A DNA stretch of 64,000 bases from Albimonas pacifica (GCF_900113695.1 NZ_FOQH01000002.1:434001-498000); one strand, 5' to 3'. Shown: positions 7,873-15,983, counted from the stretch's first letter. Notes: generated by a model not told the origin, from the letters alone. Numbers and translations: made by a program.

Positions 7873-9963
7873 ATGACCCGCGGGCGCCCCGAGATTCTGT
7901 TTCCGCTCTTCGCCGAGCTGACCACCCTCGACAAGGTCGGGGAGAAGACGGCGAAGCTGTTCGAGAAGCTGCACGTGACCCGCCCGCGGGACCTGCTGAT
8001 GCACCCGCCCTCGCGGCTGGTGGACCGCCGGATGCGCCCCGACCTGAACGGCGTGCCCGACGGGGAGGTGGCGACGGTGAAGGTCACGGTCGCCGAGCAC
8101 CGCCGCGGCCGCACCCGCGCCGCCCCCCACCGGGTGGTGGTCGAGGACGCCGCGCAGGGCTTCACCCTGGTCTTCTTCCGCCTGCCCCCCGCGCGGGTCG
8201 AGGCGATGCTGCCGCTGGGCGAGACGCGCATCGTCTCGGGCAAGGTCGAGACCTGGAACCACATGCGCCAGATGGTGCAGCCCGACCACGTGCTGACCGA
8301 GGCCGAGGCCGGCGAGCTGCCGGAGTTCGAGCCGATCTACCCCACCACCGAGGGCCTGGGCCAGCGCACGATCTCCGCCGCCGCGCTGTCGGCGCTGTCG
8401 CGGGCCCCCGACCTGCCGGAGTGGATCGAGCCGGGCCTGGTCTCCGCAAAGCTCTGGCCCGGCTGGCGGAATGCGATGGAGGCGCTGCACCGCCCCGTCT
8501 CCGACGACGCCCTGCGCCCGCGCAGCCCCGCGCGCGAGCGCATCGCCTACGACGAGCTGCTGGCCCACCAGATGGCGCTGGCGCTGGCGCGCGAGACGCA
8601 GCGCAAGGGCAAGGGCCGCCCGACCGTGGGGACCGGGCGGCTGGTGGCCCGCGCGCTCGCCGCGCTGCCCTTCGAGCCGACGGGGGCGCAGAGACGCGCG
8701 ATCAGGGAGATCGCCGCCGACATGGCGGCCGAGGAGCGCATGAACCGCCTGCTGCAGGGCGACGTCGGCTCGGGCAAGACGCTGGTGGCGCTGGCGGCGC
8801 TGCTGAGCGCGGTCGAGGCCGGCGGCCAGGCCGCGCTGATGGCCCCGACCGAGATCCTCGCTCGCCAGCACATGGAGGGGCTCGGGCCCCTCTTCGCGGC
8901 GGCCGGCGTGGTTCCGGTGCTGCTGACCGGCCGCGACAAGGGCCCGGGCCGGCGCGAGAAGCTCGCCGCCATCGCCTCGGGCGAGGCGGGGGTGGTGATG
9001 GGCACGCACGCGCTGTTCTCGGCCGACGTGGACTTCGCGGACCTGCGCCTCGCGGTGATCGACGAGCAGCACCGCTTCGGCGTGCGCCAGCGCATGGAGA
9101 TCAGCCAGAAGGGCCGGCGTCCCGACGTGCTGGTGATGACCGCCACCCCGATCCCGCGCTCGCTGGCGCTGGCGAGCTACGGGGACATGGACGTCTCGAT
9201 CCTCGACGAAAAGCCCCCCGGCCGGAAGCCGGTGGAGACGGTGCTGGTCTCCTCCGGCCGGCTGGAGGAGGTGGTGGCGCATCTTCGCCGGGCGGTCGAG
9301 GCCGGCCGCCAGGCCTACTGGGTCTGCCCGATGGTGGAGGAGAGCTTCGAGAGCGACCTCACCGCCGCCGAGGCCCGCCATCGCGAGCTTCAGGCCGTGT
9401 TCGGCGACCGCGTGACCCTGGTTCACGGACAGATGCCTCCCTCCGAGAAGGACGCCGCCATGGCCGCCTTCACCGGCGGGGAGGCGCGCGTGCTGGTGGC
9501 GACCACGGTGATCGAGGTCGGGGTGAACGTGCCCGACGCCTCGATCATGGTGATCGAGCATGCGGACCGCTTCGGTCTGGCGCAGCTCCACCAGCTGCGG
9601 GGGCGCGTGGGGCGGGGCGAGGCGGCCTCCTCCTGCCTGCTGATGTACGATCCGCCGCTGGGCGAGACCGCGCAGGCGCGCCTGAAGATCCTGCGCGAGA
9701 CGGAGGACGGGTTCCGGATCGCCGAGGAGGACCTTCGTCTGCGCGGGGCGGGGGACGTGCTGGGCACGCGCCAGTCCGGGCTGCCGGATTTCCGGGTGGC
9801 CGATCTCGAGATGCACGCCGATCTGATGGCGGTCGCCCAGGACGACGCCCGCCTGCTGCTGACCACCGACCCGACGCTGGAAGGCGAGCGGGGCCGGGCG
9901 ATGCGCACCCTCCTGTGGCTGATGGAGGCCGACGAGGCGCTGCGGCTGCTGAAGGTCGGTTGA
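7873..9963 (+). CDS. recG: ATP-dependent DNA helicase RecG
   Basis: A 696-residue RecG of standard length, which remodels stalled replication forks and Holliday junctions. The N-terminal wedge/OB domain occupies about residues 1-170. The helicase core has Walker A GDVGSGKT near residue 296, the DEQH box (DEQHRFGV) near 397, the TATPIPRSLAL motif, and QLRGRVGRG late in the second RecA domain, followed by the TRD helical hairpin region. The start MTRGRPEILFPLF is chosen because it gives the family N-terminus. The long frame upstream overlaps the divergent EamA gene and has no matching motif. Confidence 0.95.
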   Translation: MTRGRPEILFPLFAELTTLDKVGEKTAKLFEKLHVTRPRDLLMHPPSRLVDRRMRPDLNGVPDGEVATVKVTVAEHRRGRTRAAPHRVVVEDAAQGFTLVFFRLPPARVEAMLPLGETRIVSGKVETWNHMRQMVQPDHVLTEAEAGELPEFEPIYPTTEGLGQRTISAAALSALSRAPDLPEWIEPGLVSAKLWPGWRNAMEALHRPVSDDALRPRSPARERIAYDELLAHQMALALARETQRKGKGRPTVGTGRLVARALAALPFEPTGAQRRAIREIAADMAAEERMNRLLQGDVGSGKTLVALAALLSAVEAGGQAALMAPTEILARQHMEGLGPLFAAAGVVPVLLTGRDKGPGRREKLAAIASGEAGVVMGTHALFSADVDFADLRLAVIDEQHRFGVRQRMEISQKGRRPDVLVMTATPIPRSLALASYGDMDVSILDEKPPGRKPVETVLVSSGRLEEVVAHLRRAVEAGRQAYWVCPMVEESFESDLTAAEARHRELQAVFGDRVTLVHGQMPPSEKDAAMAAFTGGEARVLVATTVIEVGVNVPDASIMVIEHADRFGLAQLHQLRGRVGRGEAASSCLLMYDPPLGETAQARLKILRETEDGFRIAEEDLRLRGAGDVLGTRQSGLPDFRVADLEMHADLMAVAQDDARLLLTTDPTLEGERGRAMRTLLWLMEADEALRLLKVG

Positions 9964-10365
9964 GCGCCGCACGTGGCCGCGGCGCCACGGCGGGGCCGCC
10001 GTGCGGGGGCTGCGCAGGCGACGCCCTGTTTCGGTCCGGAGCGGTCGCCCGGCCGCCCGCCGGCAGGGCCCGGACCCGTCCGTCGCGAACGTCTCTCCCT
10101 CTCGTTTTCCGTTTGCGCTCCGACACTTCGGACCCGCCGTGTCGGCGGCGCCCAGCGGCCGTCGCGCCCCGTGCGTCGAGCCGCGCGATGGCCGGAGGGG
10201 GGCGCCGGTGCGGGAGCGAATCGGCATGTGGATGACAAAACATGTCCATGATGGTGGGGATGATCTCTTAATGTTCCGTTATCGTTCTTGACCCGACTCG
10301 GGAATCAAGGGAACGTTCAGGCAACACGGAACGGATCTGCAACGCCTCGGGATCGGAGCCACGCC
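9964..10365. other. Intergenic region with GC-rich hairpins and a locally AT-richer leader
   Basis: The first part, just after recG, is a nest of GC hairpins (CCGCACG at 9967-9973 pairs with CGTGCGG at 10000-10006, with shorter stems inside) and may terminate recG. The stretch from about 10226 to 10320 is clearly AT-richer than its surroundings and contains TTGACC at 10289-10294. It probably holds the promoter and leader of the following small membrane gene. No protein-coding frame here looks real. Confidence 0.4.
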
Positions 10366-10509
10366 ATGAAGACCCTCGCTCGCCTCGCCGCCTCCGCCGC
10401 CCATCGCGCCGGTCGGGAGACCTCGGACACCGCCGTGGAGGACGCGCTGGGCCTGGCCGTGTTGAGCCTGATGGTGGCCGCCGTCTTCGCGATGACCTCG
10501 CTGACCTGA
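10366..10509 (+). CDS. Hypothetical 47-residue single-pass membrane microprotein
   Basis: I do not recognise this protein. It starts MKTLARLAASAAHRAGRETS, a basic amphipathic stretch, followed by an acidic turn (DTAVED) and one hydrophobic helix (ALGLAVLSLMVAAVFAMTSL) that reaches the C-terminus. It is flanked by an AT-richer leader upstream and a strong intrinsic terminator downstream, which together look like an independent transcription unit and are the main reason to call it. The ribosome binding site is weak (GGAG about nine bases upstream). A non-coding RNA from the same unit is the main alternative. Confidence 0.5.
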   Translation: MKTLARLAASAAHRAGRETSDTAVEDALGLAVLSLMVAAVFAMTSLT

Positions 10510-10633
10510 GTCTCCCTTCGCCTGCGGCCGCGCGCGAAGGTCCCCCGAAACGGTCCCTGCCGGTTCCCTCGTCCGGCCCCTCCGGCTCTGCCTGCCTGTC
10601 GCCGGAGGCCGATCTTCGCAAAGCCGCACACCT

Positions 10634-10669
10634 GCCGCCGCGAGCGTCTCGCGGCGGCCTTTTCTTTTT
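10634..10669 (+). terminator. Rho-independent terminator of the microprotein unit
   Basis: A perfect 11-bp stem (GCCGCCGCGAG pairing with CTCGCGGCGGC) with a CGT loop is followed by TTTTCTTTTTG. This is the best intrinsic terminator in the window and marks the end of the 47-residue unit. Confidence 0.9.
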
Positions 10670-11380
10670 GTTAACCCTTCGCAGGGCAGGGTGTTCCTGC
10701 TTTGTTTCGGGATGGGGATCCCGGGACGAAGCCTCGGGCGGACGGGGCGGGGCCGGCAGGCGGCCTGCGCGGTCGCGCCGCTCGATCGACCGCGGGAAGG
10801 GCCGCTGGGTCCGGGCCTGGACGGGATGGAGGCCAGGGCATGGACAGGCGGTTCGCGGCGGCGTCGGCCGAGCATCCGGCCGCGCTCGTCGGGCTCAGGG
10901 CGACAGGTCGCCGGCGGCCGATGCGGTCGGACGGGTTCGCGGCGCAGAGCGGGGACGGCAAGCCCTTCCTGCGCCGCGAGCTGCGCGGTGCGCTCGGCGC
11001 GCGTCGCGAGCTGGTCGGCGTCTCGCCGATCTTCGCGCCGCCCGGGGCGCTGGTCGTCGCCCGGGCGCGATGCCGCGTCGAGGTCGCCGGCCCGGGTGGA
11101 GACGGTCGCGGGCGCAGAGGCAGGCGAGCGTCGCCGAAGAGGTCGGAATCGGCCGGTCCGGTCGCCGGGAGATAGCGCGGAGCGCGCGCGCGCCGCCGTC
11201 CGCGCCAATCGCGCGAGGGCGGGGACCGGCGGTCGTCGCTCGGATAAAGAGGAGGGCCTGCGGAAGCGCAGACGTGAGATGCACGCCGGTCCCTATGGCC
11301 GCCGCCGTTCGACGGAGCGGCGCGGACCGGCCGACCGGCGAGGATCGGCGGACCGGCATGGGCCGGCGGAACCGGAGAGA
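10670..11380. other. Long intergenic stretch with no convincing gene
   Basis: About 700 bases. Several open frames exist on both strands, but all are Arg/Gly/Pro-rich with no domain, plausible start or bias towards GC in the third codon position. The right end (about 11315-11372) is a run of imperfect GACCGGC/GGCCGGC repeats. It might hold a decayed gene or a non-coding RNA, but I see no positive evidence for either. Confidence 0.4.
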
Positions 11381-11851
11381 TCAGCCCTGGGCGGCGCCGG
11401 TCTCTCCCGCGGCCTGGTCCATCGCCTCGAGCGTCGCCTCGAGAGCGAGGAGGATGGAGGCGTGACGGTGCTTGTAGTCGCGGGCGGGCAGCAGGGCCTC
11501 GTAGCCGTCGAAGGGGGCGTCGGGAACCTCGCCGCCCGACTTGAGCATGGCGCGGAGCTGGGCATGGGCCGTCGCGATCTCGTCCCGGGTGCGGCCGATC
11601 GCCTGGGCGCCCAGCACCGCGGCCGAGGCCTGGCCCAGGGCGCAGGCCTTCACGTCCTGGGCGAAGCGGGCGATCTTCCCTTCCGCCACGTCCAGATCGA
11701 CCGTCACCGTCGAGCCGCAGACCGGCGAGCGGCGGCGGGCGCTCGCCTGCGGGCTCTCCAGCCGGCCCGCGTGGGGGATGTCGGAGGCCAGCGCCAGGAT
11801 GCGCCTGGAATAGAGGCCGATCAGGTCCTGCTCTGCACTCGCGTCGGTCAT
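11381..11851 (-). CDS. NifU/IscU-like Fe-S cluster assembly scaffold protein
   Basis: A 156-residue NifU_N-fold protein. The first scaffold cysteine is in SPVCGSTVTVDL and the second in VKACALGQASAAVL. In classical IscU the first motif reads CGD and a third cysteine follows later. Here the Asp is Ser, and the third site reads RHASILLAL, with no Cys. The same pattern, as I recall, occurs in a Rhodobacterales scaffold subfamily encoded beside hisI, so it is probably a genuine variant, not a broken gene. It could carry clusters differently or act as a partner of the suf system encoded 44 kb away. It is divergent from hisI with a shared short promoter region. Confidence 0.8.
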   Translation of the reverse strand: MTDASAEQDLIGLYSRRILALASDIPHAGRLESPQASARRRSPVCGSTVTVDLDVAEGKIARFAQDVKACALGQASAAVLGAQAIGRTRDEIATAHAQLRAMLKSGGEVPDAPFDGYEALLPARDYKHRHASILLALEATLEAMDQAAGETGAAQG

Positions 11852-11960
11852 GGCGGTCCTTTCCGGGGCGCGCGCAGGAGGGGCGGCGCCTGAGACCCTA
11901 GATAGCGGCCCCGGTCGGAGTGTAAAAGACGCGGGCCCGCACGATAAGGAGACCTTCGCG

Positions 11961-12368
11961 TTGTCCGTCCCCCTGCCGCCGCCCGTCGACCCCGCAGCCC
12001 CCGCGCCCGGCTTCGATGCCGCGACCCTGCGCTGGGACGACAAGGGCCTGATCCCCGCCATCGCCCAGGACGCCGGCGACGGGACGGTGCTGATGGTCGC
12101 CTGGATGAACCGGGCGGCGCTCGACGAGACGCTGGCGACGGGCCAGGTCACCTACTGGTCCCGCTCGCGCAACCAGCTGTGGCGCAAGGGCGAGACCTCG
12201 GGCCACCGTCAGCGGCTGGTGGAGCTGCGCGTCGACTGCGACCGCGACGTGCTGCTGGCGCTGGTCGAGCAGACCGGCCCCGCCTGCCACACCAACCGCC
12301 GCTCGTGCTTCTACACCGCCGTGCGGGAGGGCGCGGAGGTCGAGATCCTCGCCCCCGAACAGGCTTGA
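11961..12368 (+). CDS. hisI: Phosphoribosyl-AMP cyclohydrolase
   Basis: HisI opens the adenine ring of phosphoribosyl-AMP, the third step of histidine synthesis, in the cytoplasm. The 135-residue product has the full metal set: VDCDRD (Asp92, Cys93, Asp94, Asp96) and CHTNRRSCFY (Cys109, Cys116), with the spacing of the family. I place the start at a TTG because AAGGAGA lies eight bases before it. The upstream in-frame ATG at 11850 would overlap the start codon of the divergent scaffold gene and add 37 residues foreign to the family. hisE is not fused to it. The stop overlaps the next start (TTGA). Confidence 0.93.
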   Translation: MSVPLPPPVDPAAPAPGFDAATLRWDDKGLIPAIAQDAGDGTVLMVAWMNRAALDETLATGQVTYWSRSRNQLWRKGETSGHRQRLVELRVDCDRDVLLALVEQTGPACHTNRRSCFYTAVREGAEVEILAPEQA

Positions 12369-13489
12369 GCGCCCCCTGGGACGCCGCCGGCCGCGCCGTC
12401 TGGGCGGAACGGCTGAGCGGGCCGAACCTGAAGCGGCTGGTCCTGGGCCTCGCCATCGGGGCCACGGGCGGCTTCATCTTCCACCTGCTGGGCGTGCCGC
12501 TCGCCTGGATGCTGGGGGCCCTGTTCTTCAACATGTTCGCGACCGTCGCGGGCGCCCCGGCGGACGTGCCGATCTGGCTCAGGATGATCTTCCTCTCGGT
12601 CGTCGGGCTGTTCCTGGGCGAGAGCTTCTCGGCCGCCGACGCCGAGAGCCTGTCGCGCTGGCCCGCGACGCTGGCGATGGCGGTGGCCTACGTGCCTGTC
12701 GGCGCGGCGGTCTGCTACGTCATGTTCCGCGCGCTGTCGCGGATGGACCGGGCGACCTCGCTGCTGATCTCGATGCCCGGCGGGCTGACCGCCATCGCGA
12801 TGTTCGCGGGCGAGGCGGGGTCGGACGAGCGGCGGGTCGCCCTCTACCACTCGCTGCGGGTGGCGCTGGTGGTGGTGGCGGCGCCCGTGGTGGCCTTCGG
12901 CTGGCTGGGGCTGGCCCAGCCCGAACATGCGCCGGAGAACCCCGCGGGGCTGGTCGCGGGGCTCGATCTCGCGCTGCTGATCGGGCTGGCGCTGCCGCTG
13001 ATCTGGCTGTTCCGGCGGATGAATCTTCCGGTGCCCTACCTGATGGGGCCGCTGATCGCCTCGGCCGCGCTGCGCTTTCCGGGCGTGATCGACGGGGGGC
13101 TGCCGGGGTGGCTGGTGGAGGCGGCGCTGGTGGTGACCGGCTCCTCCATCGGCACGCGGTTCCGGGGCGTGCCGCTGCGCTTCTTCGCCGAGACGGCGCT
13201 GTGGACGCTGGCAGGCACGGTGCTGCTGATGGTGGTCTCCGTCGGCTTCGCGGGCTTCGCGACCTGGGCGCTGGGGATCGACCTCTTCGCGGCGCTGCTG
13301 GCCTTCGCGCCGGGCGGCGTGGCCGAGATGTCGCTGATCGCGATCTCGATCGACGCGGACCCGGCCTTCGTCGCCACCCACCACCTGACCCGGATCTTCG
13401 CGGTGCTGTTCTCGCTGCCGCTGCTCTCGGGGCTGATCCGGCGGCTGATCAGGGAAGACCGACGCGCGCGCGGATTTCCGAGGGAGTGA
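12365..13489 (+). CDS. AbrB family membrane transporter
   Basis: A 374-residue integral membrane protein with around ten hydrophobic helices forming two homologous halves. Each half carries the AbrB-type motif of a helix ending in LGVPLAWMLGALFFN or LPVPYLMGPLIASA. LISMPGGLTAIAMFAGE and LAFAPGGVAEMSLIAISI are the paired PGG motifs. The family (COG3180) was once called putative ammonia monooxygenase and is now regarded as a transporter of unknown substrate. The TTG start overlapping the hisI stop by four bases is preferred because it gives coupling and the right length. The 3' end overlaps the convergent gluQ gene by 41 bases. Confidence 0.87.
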   Translation: MSAPWDAAGRAVWAERLSGPNLKRLVLGLAIGATGGFIFHLLGVPLAWMLGALFFNMFATVAGAPADVPIWLRMIFLSVVGLFLGESFSAADAESLSRWPATLAMAVAYVPVGAAVCYVMFRALSRMDRATSLLISMPGGLTAIAMFAGEAGSDERRVALYHSLRVALVVVAAPVVAFGWLGLAQPEHAPENPAGLVAGLDLALLIGLALPLIWLFRRMNLPVPYLMGPLIASAALRFPGVIDGGLPGWLVEAALVVTGSSIGTRFRGVPLRFFAETALWTLAGTVLLMVVSVGFAGFATWALGIDLFAALLAFAPGGVAEMSLIAISIDADPAFVATHHLTRIFAVLFSLPLLSGLIRRLIREDRRARGFPRE

Positions 13490-14306
13490 CGCCGGCCTCG
13501 CGCAGCTCGTGAAGGCCGGCGTCGCGGTCGCGCTTGGCGAGCCGCCGGCCGGCCGCGTCCCGGATCAGCCGGTGGTGACGGTAGAGGGGCGTGGGCAGGC
13601 CCAGCAGCGCCTGCAGCAGGCGGTGGATCGGCGTCGCCGGGAACAGGTCGCGGCCGCGGGTCACGTGGGTCGCCTCCTGGAAGGCGTCGTCCACCACCAC
13701 CGCAAGGTGATAGGCCGCGGCGCCGTCCTTGCGGGCGAGCACGACGTCGCCGCAGGCCCCGATCAGCCAGTCGGCGCAGAGCGGCTGCGTGCCGGTCTCG
13801 CCCTGCGGGCCGCGGTCGAGCTCCTCGAAGGTCAGGTCGGCGAGGGCGCGGGCGCCGCCCAGGGCCTCGACGGCGGCGGCCATGTCGAGGCGCAGGGCGT
13901 GGGGCAGGGCCGGATCGGGGGGCGAATGCCGGCAGGTTCCGGGGTAGACGGGGCCGTCGGGGCCGCCTTCCTGCGGGGCGTCCAGCGCCGCCAGGATGTC
14001 CTTGCGGGTGCAGGCGCAGGGGTAGAGCAGGCCGCGGGCGCGCAGGGTTTCCAGCGCGGCGGCATAGGCCGCGCCGCGGGCGGACTGGCGCAGGACGGGC
14101 GTCTCCCATTGCAGGCCGAGCCAGGCGAGGTCCTCCTCGATGGCGCGCTCGAACTCGGGGCGGGCGCGGGAGCGGTCGATGTCCTCGAGGCGCAGCAGGA
14201 AGCGGCCGCCGGCGGCGCGGGCGGCGTCGTGGGCCAGCATCGCGGAGAAGGCGTGGCCCAGGTGAAGGCGGCCGTTGGGGGAGGGGGCGAAACGCTCGGT
14301 ATGCAT
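13449..14306 (-). CDS. gluQ: Glutamyl-Q tRNA(Asp) synthetase
   Basis: GluQRS attaches glutamate to the queuosine of tRNA-Asp. The 285-residue product resembles the catalytic half of glutamyl-tRNA synthetase without the anticodon-binding domain. It starts MHTERFAPSPNGRLHLGH, giving the HIGH-type motif at 15-18, has the zinc ligands CAC at Cys97/Cys99 and YPGTC at Tyr121/Cys125, and a degenerate KMSKS site (LAKRDRD). The start at MHTERF is chosen over an ATG 12 codons upstream because it matches the family N-terminus, although neither has a clear ribosome binding site. A structured repeat lies in its upstream region. Confidence 0.92.
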   Translation of the reverse strand: MHTERFAPSPNGRLHLGHAFSAMLAHDAARAAGGRFLLRLEDIDRSRARPEFERAIEEDLAWLGLQWETPVLRQSARGAAYAAALETLRARGLLYPCACTRKDILAALDAPQEGGPDGPVYPGTCRHSPPDPALPHALRLDMAAAVEALGGARALADLTFEELDRGPQGETGTQPLCADWLIGACGDVVLARKDGAAAYHLAVVVDDAFQEATHVTRGRDLFPATPIHRLLQALLGLPTPLYRHHRLIRDAAGRRLAKRDRDAGLHELREAGVTPSEIRARVGLP

Positions 14307-14354
14307 GGGCGCGAGGGAAGCCGGAGGGCGAGGGGGCGTCAAGCGGGGACGGAG

Positions 14355-14375
14355 GCGCCCTGCGGGCGGGCTTGG
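14355..14375 (+). repeat. 21-bp dispersed motif, copy A
   Basis: Exactly the same 21 bases occur at 5924-5944 and 52820-52840. Here it precedes the 212-bp structured repeat by 35 bases, as it does at the 52.8-kb locus (44 bases there). No partner arm is present next to it, unlike at 5.9 kb. Confidence 0.75.
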
Positions 14376-14410
14376 GCGTGGGACGGGGGGACGCGCCGGG
14401 GCGGGGGGCG

Positions 14411-14622
14411 GGAGCCTCCGGCGGGCTCCTGACTCACCCGGGAACAGGGCCGCGCCTGTTCCCCGCAGCCGTCCGTCGCTTGCGATGCCTGAGCGACTCG
14501 CCCGCCCCGGTCAAGGACAAGCCCGGCTTCGCCGGGTCGCTGCGCGATCCCTGACCGGGGCGGACGAGTCGCTCTGTCCGGCATCCGCGACGGACGGCTC
14601 CGGGGAACAGGCGCTCCGCGAG
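14411..14622 (+). repeat. 212-bp structured repeat element, copy A
   Basis: A nested fold-back element between divergent gluQ and the DNA glycosylase gene. From outside in: a small hairpin GGAGCC/GGCTCC; a hairpin GGAACAGG/CCTGTTCC; a long imperfect stem pairing 14455-14500 with 14565-14611; an inner stem 14502-14513 with 14552-14563; and a six-base-pair hairpin 14522-14527/14531-14536 with a TTC loop. The same-length copy at 52885-53096 is about 94% identical, and the differences preserve pairing. Whether it acts as RNA or DNA is not known. Confidence 0.85.
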
Positions 14623-14694
14623 GCGACCGTTCCGCGCGCCCGGGGCGCAGGTTGCGGGTTGACCGGGGCCGGGGGGCCGGGTTTCGTCGGCGCC

Positions 14695-15327
14695 ATGAGC
14701 GTGGGGCGGATCATCGAGACGGGGGCCTGCGTCGCCGAGGGCGCGGCGTGGCTGGCGGCGCGCGAGCCGCGGTTCGCGCAGGCGCTGGAGCTCTGCGGGC
14801 CGCCGCCCCTGCGCCGGCGGGCGGACGGGTTCGAGGCGTTGCTCTCGGCCATCGTCTCCCAGCAGGTCTCGGTGGCCTCGGCTGCCGGGATATGGGCGCG
14901 GGTGCAGGCCGCCGGCGCGGTGACGCCGGAGGCGGTGCGCGGGCTCGACGACGACGCGCTCAGGGCGCTGGGGCTGTCGCGGCCCAAGGTGCGCTATGCG
15001 CGGGCGCTGGCCGAGTCGGGCTTCGACTTCGAGGCGCTGCGCACGATGCCGGACGAGGCGGCGATCGCGGCGCTCGACGCGCTGCCGGGTATCGGGCGCT
15101 GGACGGCGGAGGTCTACCTGCTGACCTCGCTGGGGCGGGCGGACGTGTTCGCGCCCGGCGACCTCGCCCTGCAGGAGGCCGCGCGGCTGCTGTTCGGCCT
15201 CGAGGCCCGGCCGGCGGAGAAGGACTTCGCCGCCATGGCGCGCGCCTGGTCGCCCTGGCGCGGGGTGGCGGCGCGGCTGCTTTGGGCCTACTACAGGGCC
15301 ATGAAGAACCGGGAAGGGATGATCTGA
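14695..15327 (+). CDS. DNA-3-methyladenine glycosylase, AlkA-like (HhH-GPD)
   Basis: A 210-residue base-excision repair glycosylase of the helix-hairpin-helix GPD superfamily. FEALLSAIVSQQVSVASAA is the substrate-pocket helix. LPGIGRWTAEVYLL is the hairpin with its glycine turn, and the aspartate in FAPGDLALQEA is the catalytic residue. The short length without the N-terminal AlkA extension fits the compact AlkA2/Mag type that removes 3-methyladenine and related alkylated bases. The stop overlaps the start of the esterase gene (TGATG), so the two are co-translated. The start is the first ATG after the structured repeat. Confidence 0.9.
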   Translation: MSVGRIIETGACVAEGAAWLAAREPRFAQALELCGPPPLRRRADGFEALLSAIVSQQVSVASAAGIWARVQAAGAVTPEAVRGLDDDALRALGLSRPKVRYARALAESGFDFEALRTMPDEAAIAALDALPGIGRWTAEVYLLTSLGRADVFAPGDLALQEAARLLFGLEARPAEKDFAAMARAWSPWRGVAARLLWAYYRAMKNREGMI

Positions 15328-15983
15328 TGGCGGCTCTCACGGGGCCCTCGCTGCCGGCGAAGTCGGGCGAGGCGAAATCGGCGGTGGTGTTCCTGCACGG
15401 CTACGGCGCGGACGGCCCGGACCTGCTGGGGCTGGGCGACGTGCTGGCCGATCACCTGCCCGACACCGCCTTCTACGCCCCCAACGCGCCCGAGCGCAGC
15501 GTGATGAACCCCATGGGCTACCAGTGGTTCCCGATCCCGCGCATGGACGGCTCGACCGAGGCGCAGCGCGCGGCCTCGATGGCGGTCTCGATCGGGCTGG
15601 TGAACGACTATCTCGACGGGATCCTGAAGGAGACGGGGCTGCCGGCGGACAAGCTGGCGCTGATCGGCTTCAGCCAGGGGACGATGATGTCCCTGCAGGT
15701 CGCGCCGCGGCGCAAGGAGCAGCTCGCCTGCGTCGTCGGCTTCTCGGGGATGCTGCTGGCGCCGGAGCGGCTGCCGGAGGAGATCGCGACGAAGCCCCCG
15801 GTGCTTCTGATCCATGGCGACGCCGACCCGGTGGTGCCCTTCGAGAACCTGGAGCTCGCGGCCCGGGGACTCGCCGAGGCCGGAATCGAGGTGCGCGTCC
15901 TGCCGTGCCGGAACGTGCAGCATTCGATCTCGCCCGAGGGGCTGGGGGCGGCGCTGCAGATGCTCAAGACGCATCTGGGCTGA
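15327..15983 (+). CDS. Alpha/beta hydrolase, carboxylesterase/phospholipase type
   Basis: A 218-residue Abhydrolase_2 family enzyme. The oxyanion segment is VVFLHGYGADG, the nucleophile is Ser116 in GFSQG, the acid is Asp167 in HGDADPVVP, and His199 in NVQHSISPEG completes the triad. It has no signal peptide, so it is cytoplasmic. Family members hydrolyse short-chain esters, acyl-proteins or lysophospholipids; the true substrate is not evident. Its start shares one base with the stop of the glycosylase gene, so it probably depends on that gene's transcript. Confidence 0.9.
   Translation: MAALTGPSLPAKSGEAKSAVVFLHGYGADGPDLLGLGDVLADHLPDTAFYAPNAPERSVMNPMGYQWFPIPRMDGSTEAQRAASMAVSIGLVNDYLDGILKETGLPADKLALIGFSQGTMMSLQVAPRRKEQLACVVGFSGMLLAPERLPEEIATKPPVLLIHGDADPVVPFENLELAARGLAEAGIEVRVLPCRNVQHSISPEGLGAALQMLKTHLG

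Noticed and set aside
10671-11359. Several 90-150 codon frames on both strands between the microprotein and the NifU-like gene
   Set aside because: Low-complexity Arg/Pro/Ala products, mutually overlapping on both strands, with no start signals.
11850-11960. N-terminal extension of hisI from an ATG at 11850
   Set aside because: The extension has no similarity to HisI and its ATG overlaps the start codon of the divergent gene; AAGGAGA before the TTG at 11961 fits better.
14275-14694. Open frames on both strands running through the 212-bp repeats (also at 52680-53183), giving similar peptides such as SLRRAPDSP at both loci
   Set aside because: The peptide similarity is only the translation of the shared DNA repeat. 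The frames cross hairpins, lack ribosome binding sites and have no codon bias; differences between copies preserve base pairs, not residues.
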